From a bacterium (lineage in GTDB: Bacteria; SZUA-79; Acidulodesulfobacterales; Acidulodesulfobacteraceae): 41,011 nt of DNA. The stretch spans positions 1 to 41,011 of the forward strand of contig JAJYPL010000012.1 in assembly GCA_021795355.1 (NCBI GenBank). Direction: 5' to 3'. Below the pieces are notes generated by a model. That model did not search any database. It was not told where the DNA came from and worked only from the letters and a program-made list of their open reading frames with translations. The position numbers were made by a program, and so were the translations under genes. Shown piece after piece: positions 7,521 through 17,565 of the stretch (the first letter of the stretch is position 1; each line of letters begins with the position of its first letter).

Positions 7521-7580
7521 AAAATCCTCTAAATGCTATTATAAGAATGCTATTATAAGAGTTAGAAGATTTTTTATTTT
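7521..7580. terminator. Predicted terminator with a 14-bp tandem duplication in its loop
   Basis: AAATCCTCTAA (7522-7532) can pair, with one mismatch, with TTAGAAGATTTT (7562-7573), followed by a T-rich run. The loop contains AATGCTATTATAAG twice in tandem (7532-7545 and 7546-7559). It lies after the OmpA-like gene and before the end of the convergent HAD gene. Confidence 0.6.
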
Positions 7581-7596
7581 GTATTTTTAATTTATA

Positions 7597-8217
7597 TTAT
7601 ATCGTATCGTTTTTTAAACCGTATTGAGCTAATTTTTCTTTGGTCGTGTCGTAATCTTTATGCTGAAATGCGTTCATGCCCAATTTGGCGGCGGTTTCGA
7701 CGTTAACATACCTGTCGTCTAAAAAGAGGCTTTCTTCGCACGCAGCGTATGCAAGATCCATTGCAAGCTTATAAATATTTTCGTCAGGCTTCTTCATCTT
7801 GACGAAACAAGACGTTACGAAAAAATCGATTAATTCGTTTAATTTAAACGTTTCCACTCTATATCTTGAAAGCTCAAGCCCTTCGTTGTTTAATGCGACT
7901 ACCTTTAATTTATATTTAGATTTTAAATGCTTAAATAACTCTATCATTTTAGGAAAGGGTTTTGACCGGCTGAACATAAAATTTTTAAAGTCGGCCTTTG
8001 AAAAATTCCTCTCGTCGTAAAAGATTGCTTTATCGAGATAATCGTTCAAAGTTATCCTTCCTTCTTCGTATAAAGACGATAAATAGCCGTGTCTTTCGGC
8101 AAACTCTTCGTAATCTAGATTGAATGTTTTAGAAGCTAGTTTCCTCGAAGCGGTATCCCAGCCGTTTGTAAGAAGAATATTACCTATGTCTAAAAATAAA
8201 GTATTAATTTTATCCAA
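7597..8217 (-). CDS. HAD-superfamily hydrolase
   Basis: A 206-residue cytoplasmic HAD hydrolase. Motif I is FLDIGNILL (nucleophile Asp10, with Gly in place of the usual second Asp), as in the YihX/epoxide-hydrolase-like HAD subgroup whose motif is DLGNV. Motif II is VVALNNEG, motif III is KKPDENIY, and motif IV is LFLDDRYVNVETA. A helical cap (about residues 15-85) fits subclass IA. A phosphatase on small sugar phosphates is plausible for this subgroup, but the substrate cannot be read from sequence. It is followed 17 bases upstream on the same strand by the FmdB-type gene, so the two may share a transcript. Confidence 0.8.
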   Translation of the reverse strand: MDKINTLFLDIGNILLTNGWDTASRKLASKTFNLDYEEFAERHGYLSSLYEEGRITLNDYLDKAIFYDERNFSKADFKNFMFSRSKPFPKMIELFKHLKSKYKLKVVALNNEGLELSRYRVETFKLNELIDFFVTSCFVKMKKPDENIYKLAMDLAYAACEESLFLDDRYVNVETAAKLGMNAFQHKDYDTTKEKLAQYGLKNDTI

Positions 8218-8234
8218 AATATATTAATTTAATT

Positions 8235-8519
8235 TTAATGTCCGCAAGTTCCGCCGGAACAGCTGCATGCAGGCGCAGGAGATGCGGCTTTGCTTTCATC
8301 GGCCGTTTTTTTTGATTTGCTTCCGCTTGCCGAACTTCCTGAACTTGCATAATCCGTCTTGTACCAGCCGGAGCCTTTTAATACGAAACTTGAGTTGGAA
8401 ATTAGTTTTTCTAATTTTCCGCCGCATTTTTCGCACTTTTCAAGCGGTTTTTCATTAATACCTTGAATTACCTCGACGTAATTTCCGCAGTCTTTACATT
8501 TGTATTCTCTAATAGGCAT
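8235..8519 (-). CDS. FmdB/CxxC-type zinc-ribbon protein
   Basis: A 94-residue protein of the FmdB putative regulatory family. It starts with [12 protein letters not shown] and has a single zinc ribbon with cysteine pairs C8/C11 and C29/C32. The tail is low-complexity (Ser/Ala/Lys) and ends in [10 protein letters not shown], a common feature of the family. The start is supported by AAGGAGG a few bases upstream. The family name comes from a proposed regulator of the formamidase operon; the role here is unknown. It is divergent from the Crp/Fnr gene and upstream of the HAD gene. Confidence 0.88.
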   Translation of the reverse strand: MPIREYKCKDCGNYVEVIQGINEKPLEKCEKCGGKLEKLISNSSFVLKGSGWYKTDYASSGSSASGSKSKKTADESKAASPAPACSCSGGTCGH

Positions 8520-8684
8520 TTAATTAACCTCCTTATTAAATATATATATTTAATCATATTAATTATAACATAAATTTTATATTATTTACATATCGGCAAA
8601 GTTTATACTATAATGTTAACAGTATATTCAATTAAATTTATAAAATGTTTACGCCGTTTCATAGTTTATAAAAAAATTCAGGTT

Positions 8685-9317
8685 ATGGAAAACTTTAAAA
8701 TTCCGGAATATTTCAAATCTTTAAACGCCGATATACTTAACGATATTAAAGCTTTATTTAAAGCAGAAAATTATACCGGCGGAGAAAATATTTTTCTGGA
8801 AGGAGATAAATCGAAGGGAATATATTTCGTAGCCGAAGGAACCGTAAAGGTTTACAAATCTTCTAAAGACGGCAAAGAGCAGATTTTAAAGTTGATTTAT
8901 CCCGGCGAATCATTCAACGATATAACTGTTTTCGTGAAAGACGTAAATCCCGCTTCAGCTGATGCCGTTACCGACGTAAAACTATATTTATTGTCCCGCG
9001 AAAATATGATAGAGCTTATTTACAAATACCCTGAAGTATCTATCAATATTATAAAAAGTATGTCGGAGAAATTGAGGCATCTTACTAATGCGATAGAAGA
9101 CCTTTCCCTTAAGCATACGCAGGAAAGAATCGCTAAAATTCTGCTTTTATTCGACGGCGAAAAGCTTAGCCAGAAAATAATAGCGGATATCGCCGGAACG
9201 GCAAGAGAGGTAGTGTCGCGCGCTCTTAAGGACTTTGCGGAAAAAAATATTATAAAATTAGACAAAAGAGATATCATAATATTAGACAAGGAAAAGCTAA
9301 AAGATTTAAGCGAATAA
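8685..9317 (+). CDS. Crp/Fnr-family transcriptional regulator
   Basis: A 210-residue regulator. The frame is open further upstream, but ATG 8685 is preferred because homology begins there; the upstream codons look non-coding. Residues 15-115 form a cyclic-nucleotide-binding-like beta roll (NIFLEGDKSKGIYFVAEGTVKVY, with positions written in family order). A long dimerisation helix follows, then a winged HTH with SQKIIADIAGTAREVVSRAL. The N-terminal domain lacks the four-cysteine pattern of oxygen-sensing Fnr, and the classical cAMP-contact PGE-RSA signature is not intact (PGESFND), so the effector is unknown. It precedes rsmD by about 50 bases. Confidence 0.88.
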   Translation: MENFKIPEYFKSLNADILNDIKALFKAENYTGGENIFLEGDKSKGIYFVAEGTVKVYKSSKDGKEQILKLIYPGESFNDITVFVKDVNPASADAVTDVKLYLLSRENMIELIYKYPEVSINIIKSMSEKLRHLTNAIEDLSLKHTQERIAKILLLFDGEKLSQKIIADIAGTAREVVSRALKDFAEKNIIKLDKRDIIILDKEKLKDLSE

Positions 9318-9366
9318 TTACCAAATAATAATATAAATAATACAGATAAAGTTTGCCTGCCTATAT

Positions 9367-9957
9367 ATGCGTATTATAGCCGGTTCATTAAAAGGAAGAA
9401 TAATACCTAACGTATTCGATATCAAAAACGTTTCTCCGTCATCCGATTTCTTAAAAGGTGTATTATTTAACGTAATAGGAGACGATATAAAGGGGGCCGT
9501 TTTTTGCGATTTATACGCCGGAACGGGCAACATCGGTTTCGAAGCTGTTTCGAGAGGCGCCGCTTTCTGCATTTTCGTCGAAACGTCGCCTGAATTGATA
9601 TCGATAATTATCAAGCTTTCAAAGCAGTTCGGTATAGAGGAAAAAGTAAAAATTATAAAAAAGGACGCGTTAAAGGCTTTAGAAAAAGGTATATTAGACG
9701 AATACAAGCCGGATTATATATTCGTCGATCCGCCTTACAATAAAGGTTTTTGCGAAACTGCGATTAATAAAATAATTGCCGGATATTATCCTCATAAAAA
9801 GACTGACGGCGGCGAAAAATACTGCGAGGAAAACAATATGAACATAATAGTCCAGCATGATAAACGCGAAATATTATCCCCTGAATATCCGCCCTATAAG
9901 CTTATAAATAAAAAAGCGCACGGCAAATCTTTTTTATCGTTTTACCGTGCGGATTAA
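9367..9957 (+). CDS. rsmD: 16S rRNA (guanine(966)-N2)-methyltransferase RsmD
   Basis: A 196-residue SAM-dependent methyltransferase that modifies G966 of 16S rRNA. It begins with MRIIAGSLKGR, the standard RsmD start. The SAM-binding motif is CDLYAGTGNIGFEAVSRGA, and the catalytic motif is FVDPPY. Length is normal. In many genomes rsmD is followed by coaD; here coaD is about 11 kb away in another operon. The gene ends just before a palindrome (9968-9996) and a convergent phosphoketolase. Confidence 0.93.
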   Translation: MRIIAGSLKGRIIPNVFDIKNVSPSSDFLKGVLFNVIGDDIKGAVFCDLYAGTGNIGFEAVSRGAAFCIFVETSPELISIIIKLSKQFGIEEKVKIIKKDALKALEKGILDEYKPDYIFVDPPYNKGFCETAINKIIAGYYPHKKTDGGEKYCEENNMNIIVQHDKREILSPEYPPYKLINKKAHGKSFLSFYRAD

Positions 9958-9967
9958 TCAAGTTGTG

Positions 9968-9996
9968 ACGGGGACAGAATTAAATTCTGTCCCCGT
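9968..9996. repeat. Short palindrome, ACGGGGACAGAATT family; possible bidirectional terminator
   Basis: A 29-base palindrome identical in its arms to the one at 3164-3192, with AATTAAATT in the centre. It lies between the convergent ends of rsmD and xfp and is followed by a few T on the plus strand, so it could end both transcripts. Confidence 0.75.
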
Positions 9997-9999
9997 ATT

Positions 10000-12396
10000 T
10001 TAGGAATTCCAACTGCCTTTCCAGTTTTTAATTTCCGGCATATCGTCGTCGTATTTAAGTATATACTGTTTGTGTTCGATTAGCCTGCTTTCCATCTCTT
10101 TTTTAATATACGCCGCCTTATATTTAAGCGATTCTACTCTGTCGGCAGCGTCCATAACGAGATGGAACCTGTCTAATTCGTTTCTGACCGCCATATCGAA
10201 AGGCGTAGTCGTAGTTCCTTCTTCTTTGTATCCCCTGACATGGAGATTCGGGTGGTTTTTGCGCCTGTAGCACAGCCTGTGTATCAGCCACGGATAGCCG
10301 TGAAATGCAAAAACAATATGCTTGTTTTCGGTAAACAACGTATTGAATTCTTTATCGGATAACCCGTCTGGATGTTCTTCTTTAGGCGTTAAAGTCATAA
10401 GGTCTATGACGTTTATAACCCTTATTTTAAGCTCCGGAACGAGTTCGTTTAAAATAGAAACGGCGGCAAGCGTTTCCAGCGTCGGAACGTCGCCTGCGCA
10501 AGCCATTACGATATCCGGCTCTTCGCCTTTGTCGTTACTTGCAAATTCCATAATACCTAAACCTTTATCGCATATTTTAATTGCCGAATCCATATCGTAC
10601 CACTGAAGCTCTTCCTGTTTTCCTGCGATGATTACGTTTACCCTGTTTTGGCTCCTGAAACACTCGTCCGCCGTTACCAGAAGCGTATTCGTATCGGACG
10701 GCAGATAAATTCTTATATATTTTGGTTTTTTTGTAATCACGTGGTCTATAAAGCCGGGATCCTGGTGCGAAAAACCGTTATGATCCTGTCTCCACACATG
10801 CGACGTAAGAAGATAGTTTAAGGAAGGTATAGGTCTTCTCCATTCCACTTCGTCGGCCTCTTTGAGCCATTTTGCATGCTGGTTAAACATGGAATCTATT
10901 ATGTGTATAAAGGCCTCATAACATGAAAAAAAGCCGTGTCTTCCGGTCAGCAGATATCCTTCGAGGAGCCCTTCGCAAGTATGTTCGCTTAAAATTTCTA
11001 TTACCCTTCCGCTGTGTGCGAGATGGTCGTCGAAATTAAAAATATCGCCCCACCATTGTCTGTCCGTCGTATCGAAAACAGCGTTAAGCCTGTTGGAGTT
11101 ATGTTCGTCCGGACTGAATATCCTGAAATTATCCATATTTTTTTTAACTATATCGCGCAGGTAATATCCTAAAGTTGTAGTAGCTTTTCCGTTAACGTTT
11201 GCCGGTTTTTCGACTTTTTCGGCATAATCTTTAAAATCGGGAAGAATGAGGCCTTTCGTCAAAAGTCCGCCGTTTCCGCGGGGGTTTGCACCCATTCTTT
11301 TATCTTTTTTAGGCGGAAATTCTTTAATTTTATCTATTAACGAACCGTTTTCGTCGAATAATATTTCCGGCTTATACGATTTCATCCAGTTTTCCAATAT
11401 TTTAATATGCTCAGGTTTTTCTTCAAAATCGGTAATAGGAACCTGATGGGCGCGCCAGAAACCTTCTAATTTAAGTCCGTCTATTTCTTTAGGGCACGTC
11501 CAGCCTTTAGGAGTTCTTAATATCAGCATAGGATAAAGAGGCCTGGACTCAGCGGACGTTCCGGTTTTTCCTTCATATTCTTTTTTTATTTTTTTTATTT
11601 CCCGAGAAATTTTATCCATTATTGCAGCCATTTTATTATGCGCCGAATTTACCGACTCGTCTTCAAGTATGTAAGGTTTATAACCGTACCCTTTAAACAG
11701 CGCCGTCAGCTCTTCTTCGCTGATTCTTGCGAGAATAGTTGGATTATTAATTTTATATCCGTTTAAATGAAGAATAGGAACTACTATACCGTCGGTTTTA
11801 GGGTTTAAAAATTTATTAATATGCCAGGATGCAGCCATAGGTCCGGTTTCCGCTTCGCCGTCTCCTACGGTGCAGAATACAGTTAAATCCGGATTGTCGA
11901 GCGCCGCTCCGTAAGCATGGCTAAGTGCATAACCAAGTTCGCCGCCCTCGTGTATAGAGCCGGGCGTCATAGGCGAAACATGGCTTGGTACGCCGCCGGG
12001 GGCGGAAAATTGCCTGAAAAGAGCCTTGACGCCGTCATAGTTTTGAGGAATATTAGGATAATATTCGCTGTAAGTTCCCTCGATATAAGTATTGGCGATA
12101 ACAGCGGGGCCGCCGTGTCCGGGTCCCGTTATAAATAAAGCGTTTAAATCAAATTTTTTAATAATTCTGTTTATATGTGCATATATGAAATTAAGTCCGG
12201 GAGACGTTCCCCAGTGACCCAACAGCCTCGGTTTAATATGTTCAAGTTTTAGAGGTTCTTTTAGAAGCGGATTATCCATAAGATATATTTGCCCTATAGA
12301 AAGATAGTTTGCGGCATCAAAATATAAATTTAAAATTTCAAGTTCGTCTTCGGTAAGATAATTTTGATAATTAGAATTTGACGGTTTTTCTTTCAT
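10000..12396 (-). CDS. xfp: Xylulose-5-phosphate/fructose-6-phosphate phosphoketolase
   Basis: A 798-residue thiamine-diphosphate enzyme that splits xylulose 5-phosphate (and often fructose 6-phosphate) with phosphate into acetyl phosphate plus glyceraldehyde 3-phosphate or erythrose 4-phosphate. Family motifs include [12 protein letters not shown] (59-70), GPGHGGPAV (91-99), [19 protein letters not shown], the ThDP loop GDGEAETGP, and [17 protein letters not shown]. Length matches the family. GAGG precedes the ATG. It is convergent with rsmD and lies 45 bases after copA on the same strand. No acetate kinase or phosphotransacetylase is in the window, so the fate of acetyl phosphate is not visible. 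Confidence 0.95.
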   Translation of the reverse strand: MKEKPSNSNYQNYLTEDELEILNLYFDAANYLSIGQIYLMDNPLLKEPLKLEHIKPRLLGHWGTSPGLNFIYAHINRIIKKFDLNALFITGPGHGGPAVIANTYIEGTYSEYYPNIPQNYDGVKALFRQFSAPGGVPSHVSPMTPGSIHEGGELGYALSHAYGAALDNPDLTVFCTVGDGEAETGPMAASWHINKFLNPKTDGIVVPILHLNGYKINNPTILARISEEELTALFKGYGYKPYILEDESVNSAHNKMAAIMDKISREIKKIKKEYEGKTGTSAESRPLYPMLILRTPKGWTCPKEIDGLKLEGFWRAHQVPITDFEEKPEHIKILENWMKSYKPEILFDENGSLIDKIKEFPPKKDKRMGANPRGNGGLLTKGLILPDFKDYAEKVEKPANVNGKATTTLGYYLRDIVKKNMDNFRIFSPDEHNSNRLNAVFDTTDRQWWGDIFNFDDHLAHSGRVIEILSEHTCEGLLEGYLLTGRHGFFSCYEAFIHIIDSMFNQHAKWLKEADEVEWRRPIPSLNYLLTSHVWRQDHNGFSHQDPGFIDHVITKKPKYIRIYLPSDTNTLLVTADECFRSQNRVNVIIAGKQEELQWYDMDSAIKICDKGLGIMEFASNDKGEEPDIVMACAGDVPTLETLAAVSILNELVPELKIRVINVIDLMTLTPKEEHPDGLSDKEFNTLFTENKHIVFAFHGYPWLIHRLCYRRKNHPNLHVRGYKEEGTTTTPFDMAVRNELDRFHLVMDAADRVESLKYKAAYIKKEMESRLIEHKQYILKYDDDMPEIKNWKGSWNS

Positions 12397-12441
12397 TTTT
12401 TACCTCTATATTTTAAATTAAATTATAAAATTATTTCCTTA

Positions 12442-15021
12442 TTACATCCTGTCCATTACTTTTGAATACCTCCTTAGCAGTATCGAATTTAATGAAACCG
12501 TTATGCTGGAAACCGCCATAGCCGCTCCGGCAAAAGCCGGAGGTATTAAAAATCCCGTTAATCCGTAAAAAACCCCTGCGGCTAATGGTATGCCGAGACC
12601 GTTAAAGAAAAAAGCCCAGAAAAGATTTTGTTTTACTTTAAATAAAGTTTTTCTGCCGAGGGATACGCTTTTATATACGTCGTTAACATCGTTTCTTACC
12701 AAAATAACGTCGCCGGTTTCTCTTGCTACGTCCGTTCCGCTTCCTATTGCGATTCCTACGTCCGCCGCAGCTAGAGCCGGAGCGTCGTTGATGCCGTCGC
12801 CTACCATTGCGACTTTTAAACCTAAGTTCTTTAATTTTTTAATTTCATTAAGCTTTTCGTGCGGCAAAACGTTAGCGATAACGTTTTTTTCGTCTATCCC
12901 TGCCTGGTCTGCGGCGTTTACCGCAGAGTTTATATTGTCGCCCGTTAAAAGGTAAACGGAAATACCGAGAGACTTTAATTTTGATACGGCTTGTTTTGCC
13001 GTTTCTTTAACTTTATCGGATAAAGAAATAATGCCTGCGATATCGGAACCTACGGATATTCCGATAACCGTTTTTCCTTCTTTTGCGAATTTTTCCTCAA
13101 ATTCGTTAAATTTAGCCGTATCGAAATTTACCGTTTCGGATTCGTCGAATATCTCTTTTTTGCCTATAATTATCTTTTTGCCTTCGTAATTTAATTTTAT
13201 GCCGAACCCGCCGATTTCTTCAAAATTTTCCGGCACGGATTTGTCTTGGGTATTTTCCGATTTAAATTTATCTACTATTGCGGCGGCTATAGGATGCGAA
13301 GAAAAGCTTTCTGCATATGCGGCAATTTTGAGTATTTCGTTTTCAGGCATGCCGTTAAGTGAAACTATATCGACGACCTCCGGTTTTCCATACGTAATTG
13401 TTCCCGTTTTATCGAAAACTACCGCATTTATTCTTGCAATCTCTTCTAAGCTGGACGACTTTTTAATAAGTATCCCTTTTTCTAAGCCTATTGAACTTCC
13501 GACCATAAGAGCCATAGGTGTTGCAAGTCCCATAGCGCACGGGCAGGCTATGACTAAAACCGCAATGGAGGCGGACAGGGCAAATAAAAAATCGTAATGA
13601 AAAACGAATTTCCAAGCAATAAACGTTATCAACGATATTATAACTACAGCAGGAACGAAATAATTGGTTACTTCGTCGGCTATACGCTGAATAGGGGCTT
13701 TATCGGCTTGAGCGTCCTCGACCAATCTGACAATTTGGGACAGCACCGTATCTTTTCCGACCCTTAACGCTTTAATTTTAACCGCCTGCCCTTTATTTAT
13801 GGTAGCCCCGCTTACCGAGCTTCCTTCGCCTTTTTCTACCGGAACGGGTTCTCCGGTAAGCATAGATTCGTCTATTTGAGTCTGCCCGTAAGTTATTACG
13901 CCGTCGACCGGAATTTTATCGCCTTTTTTAACCAGCAGAATATCGCCGGGTTTTACTTCGGAAGTATCAATTTCTTTAACCGTCCCGTCGGGTTCGACCA
14001 AGTTTGCTTTATTTGCCTGAAGTTTAAACAGCGCCTTAAGAGACGAAGCCGCCCTCTGTTTCGATATTTTCTCTAAAAGTTTTCCGGTTCTTATAAAAAG
14101 AATAAGCAAAACGGAAGTATCGAAGTAAAGTTCGCCCTTGAATAAAAAAACGGAAGCGACCGAATAAAAGTAAGCCGCCGAAATACCGAGTGAAACCAGA
14201 ACATCCATATTGGACGAAAAACTTTTTAAAGAATAATATGCGCCCTTATAAAACGTAAGTCCGGCGGTGAACTGTACTATAGTTGCCAGTATAAACAAAG
14301 CAAGTATTCTGTATATACCTAATGTATCGATATACGTCAGTATGACTGTCGGAATTGCGATTATTAAAGTAAATATCAGCCAGTAAAGATCTTTTTTCCA
14401 GTCGGGTATTTTGCGTCGTTTTCTAATTTTTTTTACAGAGTTCTGCGTTTCGTTTATTTCGTTTGTATCGTGTTTTATATTGCTCTCTTTGTTTTCGTCT
14501 TCAATTTCGTCTATAGGTGTATATCCGCTCTCCACTACTGCTTTAAATATCACATCCTTAGAAGTTATGGCAGGGTCGTAAAATACGGACCCGCTTTCTC
14601 CGACGAAATTTACGACTATCGAGTTTACGCCGTTTAGTTTCCCGACGTCTTTTTCGATTGCTTTTGCACAGTTAGTGCAGTGCATTCCTTCTATTTTAAA
14701 CTTGATGTTTTTAGAATTTACGGCCGCAGATGATGCAGTAGATGCGGCATCTGAATTAACGATAAGGTTTGGAGTTGTTTCGCCTGAATCCGTCAAGTCG
14801 GCTTCGAAACCGGCAAATTCAATCATTTTAATAATTTCTTCAGGGGAGGGCTTACCGCTTTCGGTCTCGACATAAAGAGTTTCGTTAATAAAATTGAGTT
14901 TTGCGTCCGTTACGCCTTCTATTCTTTTTGCCGTATCCGTAATAGTTGCGGCGCAGGCGGCGCAGTCCATTTTGCCGATTTTAAACTTATAGTTTTTACG
15001 CGGCGCGTTTGCATATTCCAT
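12442..15021 (-). CDS. copA: Copper-translocating P1B-type ATPase CopA
   Basis: An 859-residue inner-membrane Cu+ exporter. Two N-terminal heavy-metal-associated domains have the Cys pairs C20/C23 (MDCAACA) and C115/C118 (MHCTNCA). A highly charged linker (about 171-206) precedes the membrane part. The actuator loop is TGEP at 389-392, the transmembrane metal site is CPC at 493-495, the phosphorylation motif DKTGT starts at Asp537, and the hinge is GDGINDAPAL. The last helices carry NGLGIP and MAVSSITVSLNS, the pattern of P1B-1 copper pumps. No Shine-Dalgarno is seen, and a TATTAT hexamer lies only six bases before the ATG on its strand. No CueR or CsoR gene is adjacent. Confidence 0.95.
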   Translation of the reverse strand: MEYANAPRKNYKFKIGKMDCAACAATITDTAKRIEGVTDAKLNFINETLYVETESGKPSPEEIIKMIEFAGFEADLTDSGETTPNLIVNSDAASTASSAAVNSKNIKFKIEGMHCTNCAKAIEKDVGKLNGVNSIVVNFVGESGSVFYDPAITSKDVIFKAVVESGYTPIDEIEDENKESNIKHDTNEINETQNSVKKIRKRRKIPDWKKDLYWLIFTLIIAIPTVILTYIDTLGIYRILALFILATIVQFTAGLTFYKGAYYSLKSFSSNMDVLVSLGISAAYFYSVASVFLFKGELYFDTSVLLILFIRTGKLLEKISKQRAASSLKALFKLQANKANLVEPDGTVKEIDTSEVKPGDILLVKKGDKIPVDGVITYGQTQIDESMLTGEPVPVEKGEGSSVSGATINKGQAVKIKALRVGKDTVLSQIVRLVEDAQADKAPIQRIADEVTNYFVPAVVIISLITFIAWKFVFHYDFLFALSASIAVLVIACPCAMGLATPMALMVGSSIGLEKGILIKKSSSLEEIARINAVVFDKTGTITYGKPEVVDIVSLNGMPENEILKIAAYAESFSSHPIAAAIVDKFKSENTQDKSVPENFEEIGGFGIKLNYEGKKIIIGKKEIFDESETVNFDTAKFNEFEEKFAKEGKTVIGISVGSDIAGIISLSDKVKETAKQAVSKLKSLGISVYLLTGDNINSAVNAADQAGIDEKNVIANVLPHEKLNEIKKLKNLGLKVAMVGDGINDAPALAAADVGIAIGSGTDVARETGDVILVRNDVNDVYKSVSLGRKTLFKVKQNLFWAFFFNGLGIPLAAGVFYGLTGFLIPPAFAGAAMAVSSITVSLNSILLRRYSKVMDRM

Positions 15022-15080
15022 ATATTTATAATATCACATATTTTTCGGGTTGTGAAATTACGGATTATGCTTTTACTTTT

Positions 15081-15238
15081 AAAGGTGTCAAGATTTATTT
15101 ATTCTCTCACTCCTGCCTGCATTTGTGGGTATAGACAATAAAAATAGCACTGTCGAAAAAGTCGGATTAATTTTACGCAAGCTCTTTTCTTGTTAATCGA
15201 CTATTTCGTCTATGTAAAATAAATCAGGCACCTTTTCC
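15081..15238. repeat. Degenerate palindromic repeat, GGTGTCAGATT family
   Basis: AAAGGTGTCAAGATTTATTT near 15081 is the inverse of AAATCAGGCACCTTTTCC ending at 15238. An inner block (GGATTAATTTTACGC, about 15163-15177) repeats the usual arm sequence. A further partial copy (AAATCAGGCAC) follows at 15240-15250. It looks like nested or decayed copies of the family at 3052-3141. Confidence 0.55.
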
Positions 15239-15285
15239 TAAATCAGGCACATCCTAAGACACCCATATATAAAGTCTGGCAAATT

Positions 15286-15313
15286 TTGATATTATTATTT
15301 TTAGGTATATAAT
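15286..15313 (+). promoter_or_regulatory. Predicted promoter of the Lpd-like gene
   Basis: TTGATA (15286-15291) and TATAAT (15308-15313) are separated by 16 bases. The predicted leader is about 80 bases and ends with GGAGG at 15389-15393 ahead of ATG 15401. Confidence 0.6.
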
Positions 15314-15400
15314 ATTTTAGTATTCTATGGATAATAATTGATAATAAATAATTTATATTTAATTTTTATATTTTTTAATTAAATTTTTGGAGGCGTTATT

Positions 15401-16801
15401 ATGGAACAAGTGGACTTATTTACTATCGGTGCCGGAGGAGGAGCTTATCCCGCCGCTTTCAGGCTTGCTAAAGCAGGAAAAAAAGTCGTTATGGCCGACA
15501 TTAAAGGGGTTATGAGCGGCAACTGTTTGGAGCAGGGATGTGTTCCTTCAAAAACTATAAGAGAAGCCATTGAAGTGTACAGACTTGCAAAAAAAAGGGA
15601 ATATTTTGGCTTAAAAGGCGAAAATATAGGATTTGATTATGCTAAAATTATCGATTTTAAAGACAACGTGCAAAAATTCAGGTATGCTCAACATGCAAAA
15701 GAACTTGAAGAAGCCTCTGCGAATTTAAAACTCGTCAAAGGTACTGCGTCATTTATAGATGAACATACGGTTAATGTAACAGGCGAAAAGTTTGAAGAAA
15801 CATATAAGGCCGGCAGCATAATAATTGCAAGCGGCGCAGAGCCGTATATACTTCCCATAGAAGGTAAAGAACATTGTATTACTAGTACCGATATTTATAT
15901 TTTAGGAACAAAGATTAAGTCTCTTCCAAAATCTATCGCGATACTTGGAGGAGGCTATATAGGCATTGAAACGGCTACGTTTTTTAACGAACTCGGCGTG
16001 GACGTAACCTTAATTCAAAGAAGCAAAAGAATACTTACAGCTATGGACGAAAGATTTGCTTTACTTCTTCAAAATTCGCTCGACCCGAAAATTAAATTAG
16101 AACTAGGAACGGAAATTAAAAAAGTAGAAAAGATACAGGCGGGCGGAGCTTATAACTATAATGTTGCATATACGAAGGACGGAACTTTAAAAACGGTAAA
16201 CGCAGATATGGTGCTTATGGCATATGGAAGAAAACCCATCGTACCGGAAGGCGCCGATAAGTTAGGTGTAGAATTTAATAAAAAAGGCGTTATAAAAATA
16301 AACAGCGCTATTCAGACTAATATTCCGCATATTTATGCATCCGGCGACGTAAACGGACTTTCGATGCTTTTTCATTCGGCGGAAAGACAGTCCTTAGTTT
16401 GCGGAAATAATATTTTTGCAGGTAATACTCCTATAGATTATATGGATTTTAACGCCGTGCCTACTACCGTGTTTACTTTTCCTAAAGCCGCATATGCAGG
16501 CATTATGCCGTCGCAGGCGGAAAAAATGGGCATCGATATCCTTGAATGTTCATACGACTTCGTAGTCGATGCTAAAGCCCAGATTTATAACGAATTAAAC
16601 GGAGAAATAAGGGAATTTTTCGATGCTAAAACATTAAAAATAATCGGCGCATGGGTAATTGGAATAGATGCCGAACTTTTAATAGGCGAATTGGTAACGG
16701 CAATACAAAATTCTTTAGACATCCATACCGTAGCCGGACTTGCAAACCAGCATCCCACAAGCAGCGAAGGCGTTGCCAAAGCGGCAAGAAAATTGCTTTG
16801 A
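15401..16801 (+). CDS. Dihydrolipoamide dehydrogenase-like flavoprotein disulfide reductase
   Basis: A 466-residue class-I pyridine nucleotide-disulfide oxidoreductase. The FAD-binding turn is GAGGGA (10-15). The redox pair is in CLEQGCVPSKT (C42, C47), where typical Lpd has CLNVGCIPSK. The NAD(P)-binding turn is GGGYIGIE, the second FAD motif is YASGDVNG, and the C-terminal dimer motif is QHPTSSEG with the catalytic dyad His451/Glu456. Lpd is the best name, but mercuric-reductase-like or other lipoamide-like reductases are possible because no 2-oxoacid dehydrogenase or glycine cleavage gene is adjacent. The start is firmly set by GGAGG eight bases upstream. Confidence 0.85.
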   Translation: MEQVDLFTIGAGGGAYPAAFRLAKAGKKVVMADIKGVMSGNCLEQGCVPSKTIREAIEVYRLAKKREYFGLKGENIGFDYAKIIDFKDNVQKFRYAQHAKELEEASANLKLVKGTASFIDEHTVNVTGEKFEETYKAGSIIIASGAEPYILPIEGKEHCITSTDIYILGTKIKSLPKSIAILGGGYIGIETATFFNELGVDVTLIQRSKRILTAMDERFALLLQNSLDPKIKLELGTEIKKVEKIQAGGAYNYNVAYTKDGTLKTVNADMVLMAYGRKPIVPEGADKLGVEFNKKGVIKINSAIQTNIPHIYASGDVNGLSMLFHSAERQSLVCGNNIFAGNTPIDYMDFNAVPTTVFTFPKAAYAGIMPSQAEKMGIDILECSYDFVVDAKAQIYNELNGEIREFFDAKTLKIIGAWVIGIDAELLIGELVTAIQNSLDIHTVAGLANQHPTSSEGVAKAARKLL

Positions 16802-16903
16802 TATTGATATTTAAGATTTAGCTAAATGAGGTATAAAGTTTATAAAACTAAAAAAATGACGGACTTATTTATTCCAATACTCTCTGCTTCGTTTAAACCG
16901 TAA

Positions 16904-17464
16904 TTATTTATTTTGATTATGCAGAATAATTTTTGCGGCTTCTTTTAAATCTTTAACGTAAAAGTCGGGAATAATACTTTCGTCGTGTTCATACATATCG
17001 TTTTTTATATAGAACGATTTTAAACCAGAATTTTTTGCAAGCATTATATCGCTGTCTTTATCGCCTACCATGAAGGACATTCCGGTATCTATATCGAACT
17101 TTGCGGCTCCTTTAAGCACCATTCCCGCCGACGGCTTCCTGCAAGAGCATTTTATATTATAAGGTTCTACCGTTCCCTTATCGTGGTGAGGGCAGAAATA
17201 TAAATCGTCTATTCTAATTCCGTTATTTTCGTATATTTTAAGCAGTCTTTCGTGAACCGCCGCCAAATCGTCCATACTAAAAAATCCCTTTGCTACTCCC
17301 GCTTGATTAGTCACTATTACAAGCAGGTACCCCGCAGCTTTTAAGTCTTTAAGAGCCTCTAAAGAGCCCTGCAGTATAATAATATCTTCCGGATTTTTTA
17401 AATATCCTACATCCTTAATTAATACGCCGTCTCTGTCCAAAAAAACGCATTTGTTATTATTCAT
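16904..17464 (-). CDS. gmhB: D-glycero-D-manno-heptose 1,7-bisphosphate 7-phosphatase
   Basis: A 186-residue HAD phosphatase of the GmhB/HisB-N type that removes the 7-phosphate on the way to ADP-heptose for the LPS inner core. Motif I is FLDRDGVL (Asp10, Asp12), motif II is IVTNQAG, a zinc-binding loop has CPHHDKG and CSCRKP, and motif IV is MVGDKDSDIMLAKN. Length is normal. It is the last gene of the leftward lipid A cluster and lies about 240 bases after lpxL. Histidinol phosphatase is the related alternative, but the LPS setting favours GmhB. Confidence 0.9.
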   Translation of the reverse strand: MNNNKCVFLDRDGVLIKDVGYLKNPEDIIILQGSLEALKDLKAAGYLLVIVTNQAGVAKGFFSMDDLAAVHERLLKIYENNGIRIDDLYFCPHHDKGTVEPYNIKCSCRKPSAGMVLKGAAKFDIDTGMSFMVGDKDSDIMLAKNSGLKSFYIKNDMYEHDESIIPDFYVKDLKEAAKIILHNQNK

Positions 17465-17540
17465 ATTATTTATCTATTATCTTTTCCATAATTTTATATT
17501 ATATCATATATTCCGTTAATCCATATTAATACATAACTTT

Positions 17541-17565
17541 TAAGCTTTGGTTTAGCTAAAGCTTA
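17541..17565. terminator. Small AT-rich hairpin between lpxL and gmhB
   Basis: TAAGCTTT and AAAGCTTA form an eight-base stem around a nine-base loop. No long T-run follows, so it may be a processing or attenuation hairpin within the operon rather than a terminator. The rest of 17465-17702 holds only a short doubtful open frame. Confidence 0.35.

Larger units (their letters stand above)
15022..15400. other. Intergenic region between copA and the Lpd-like gene
   Basis: A 379-base gene-free stretch between divergent genes. It holds a decayed palindromic repeat (15081-15238), a good promoter for the rightward gene (15286-15313) and its ribosome-binding site. No coding sequence was seen. Confidence 0.7.
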
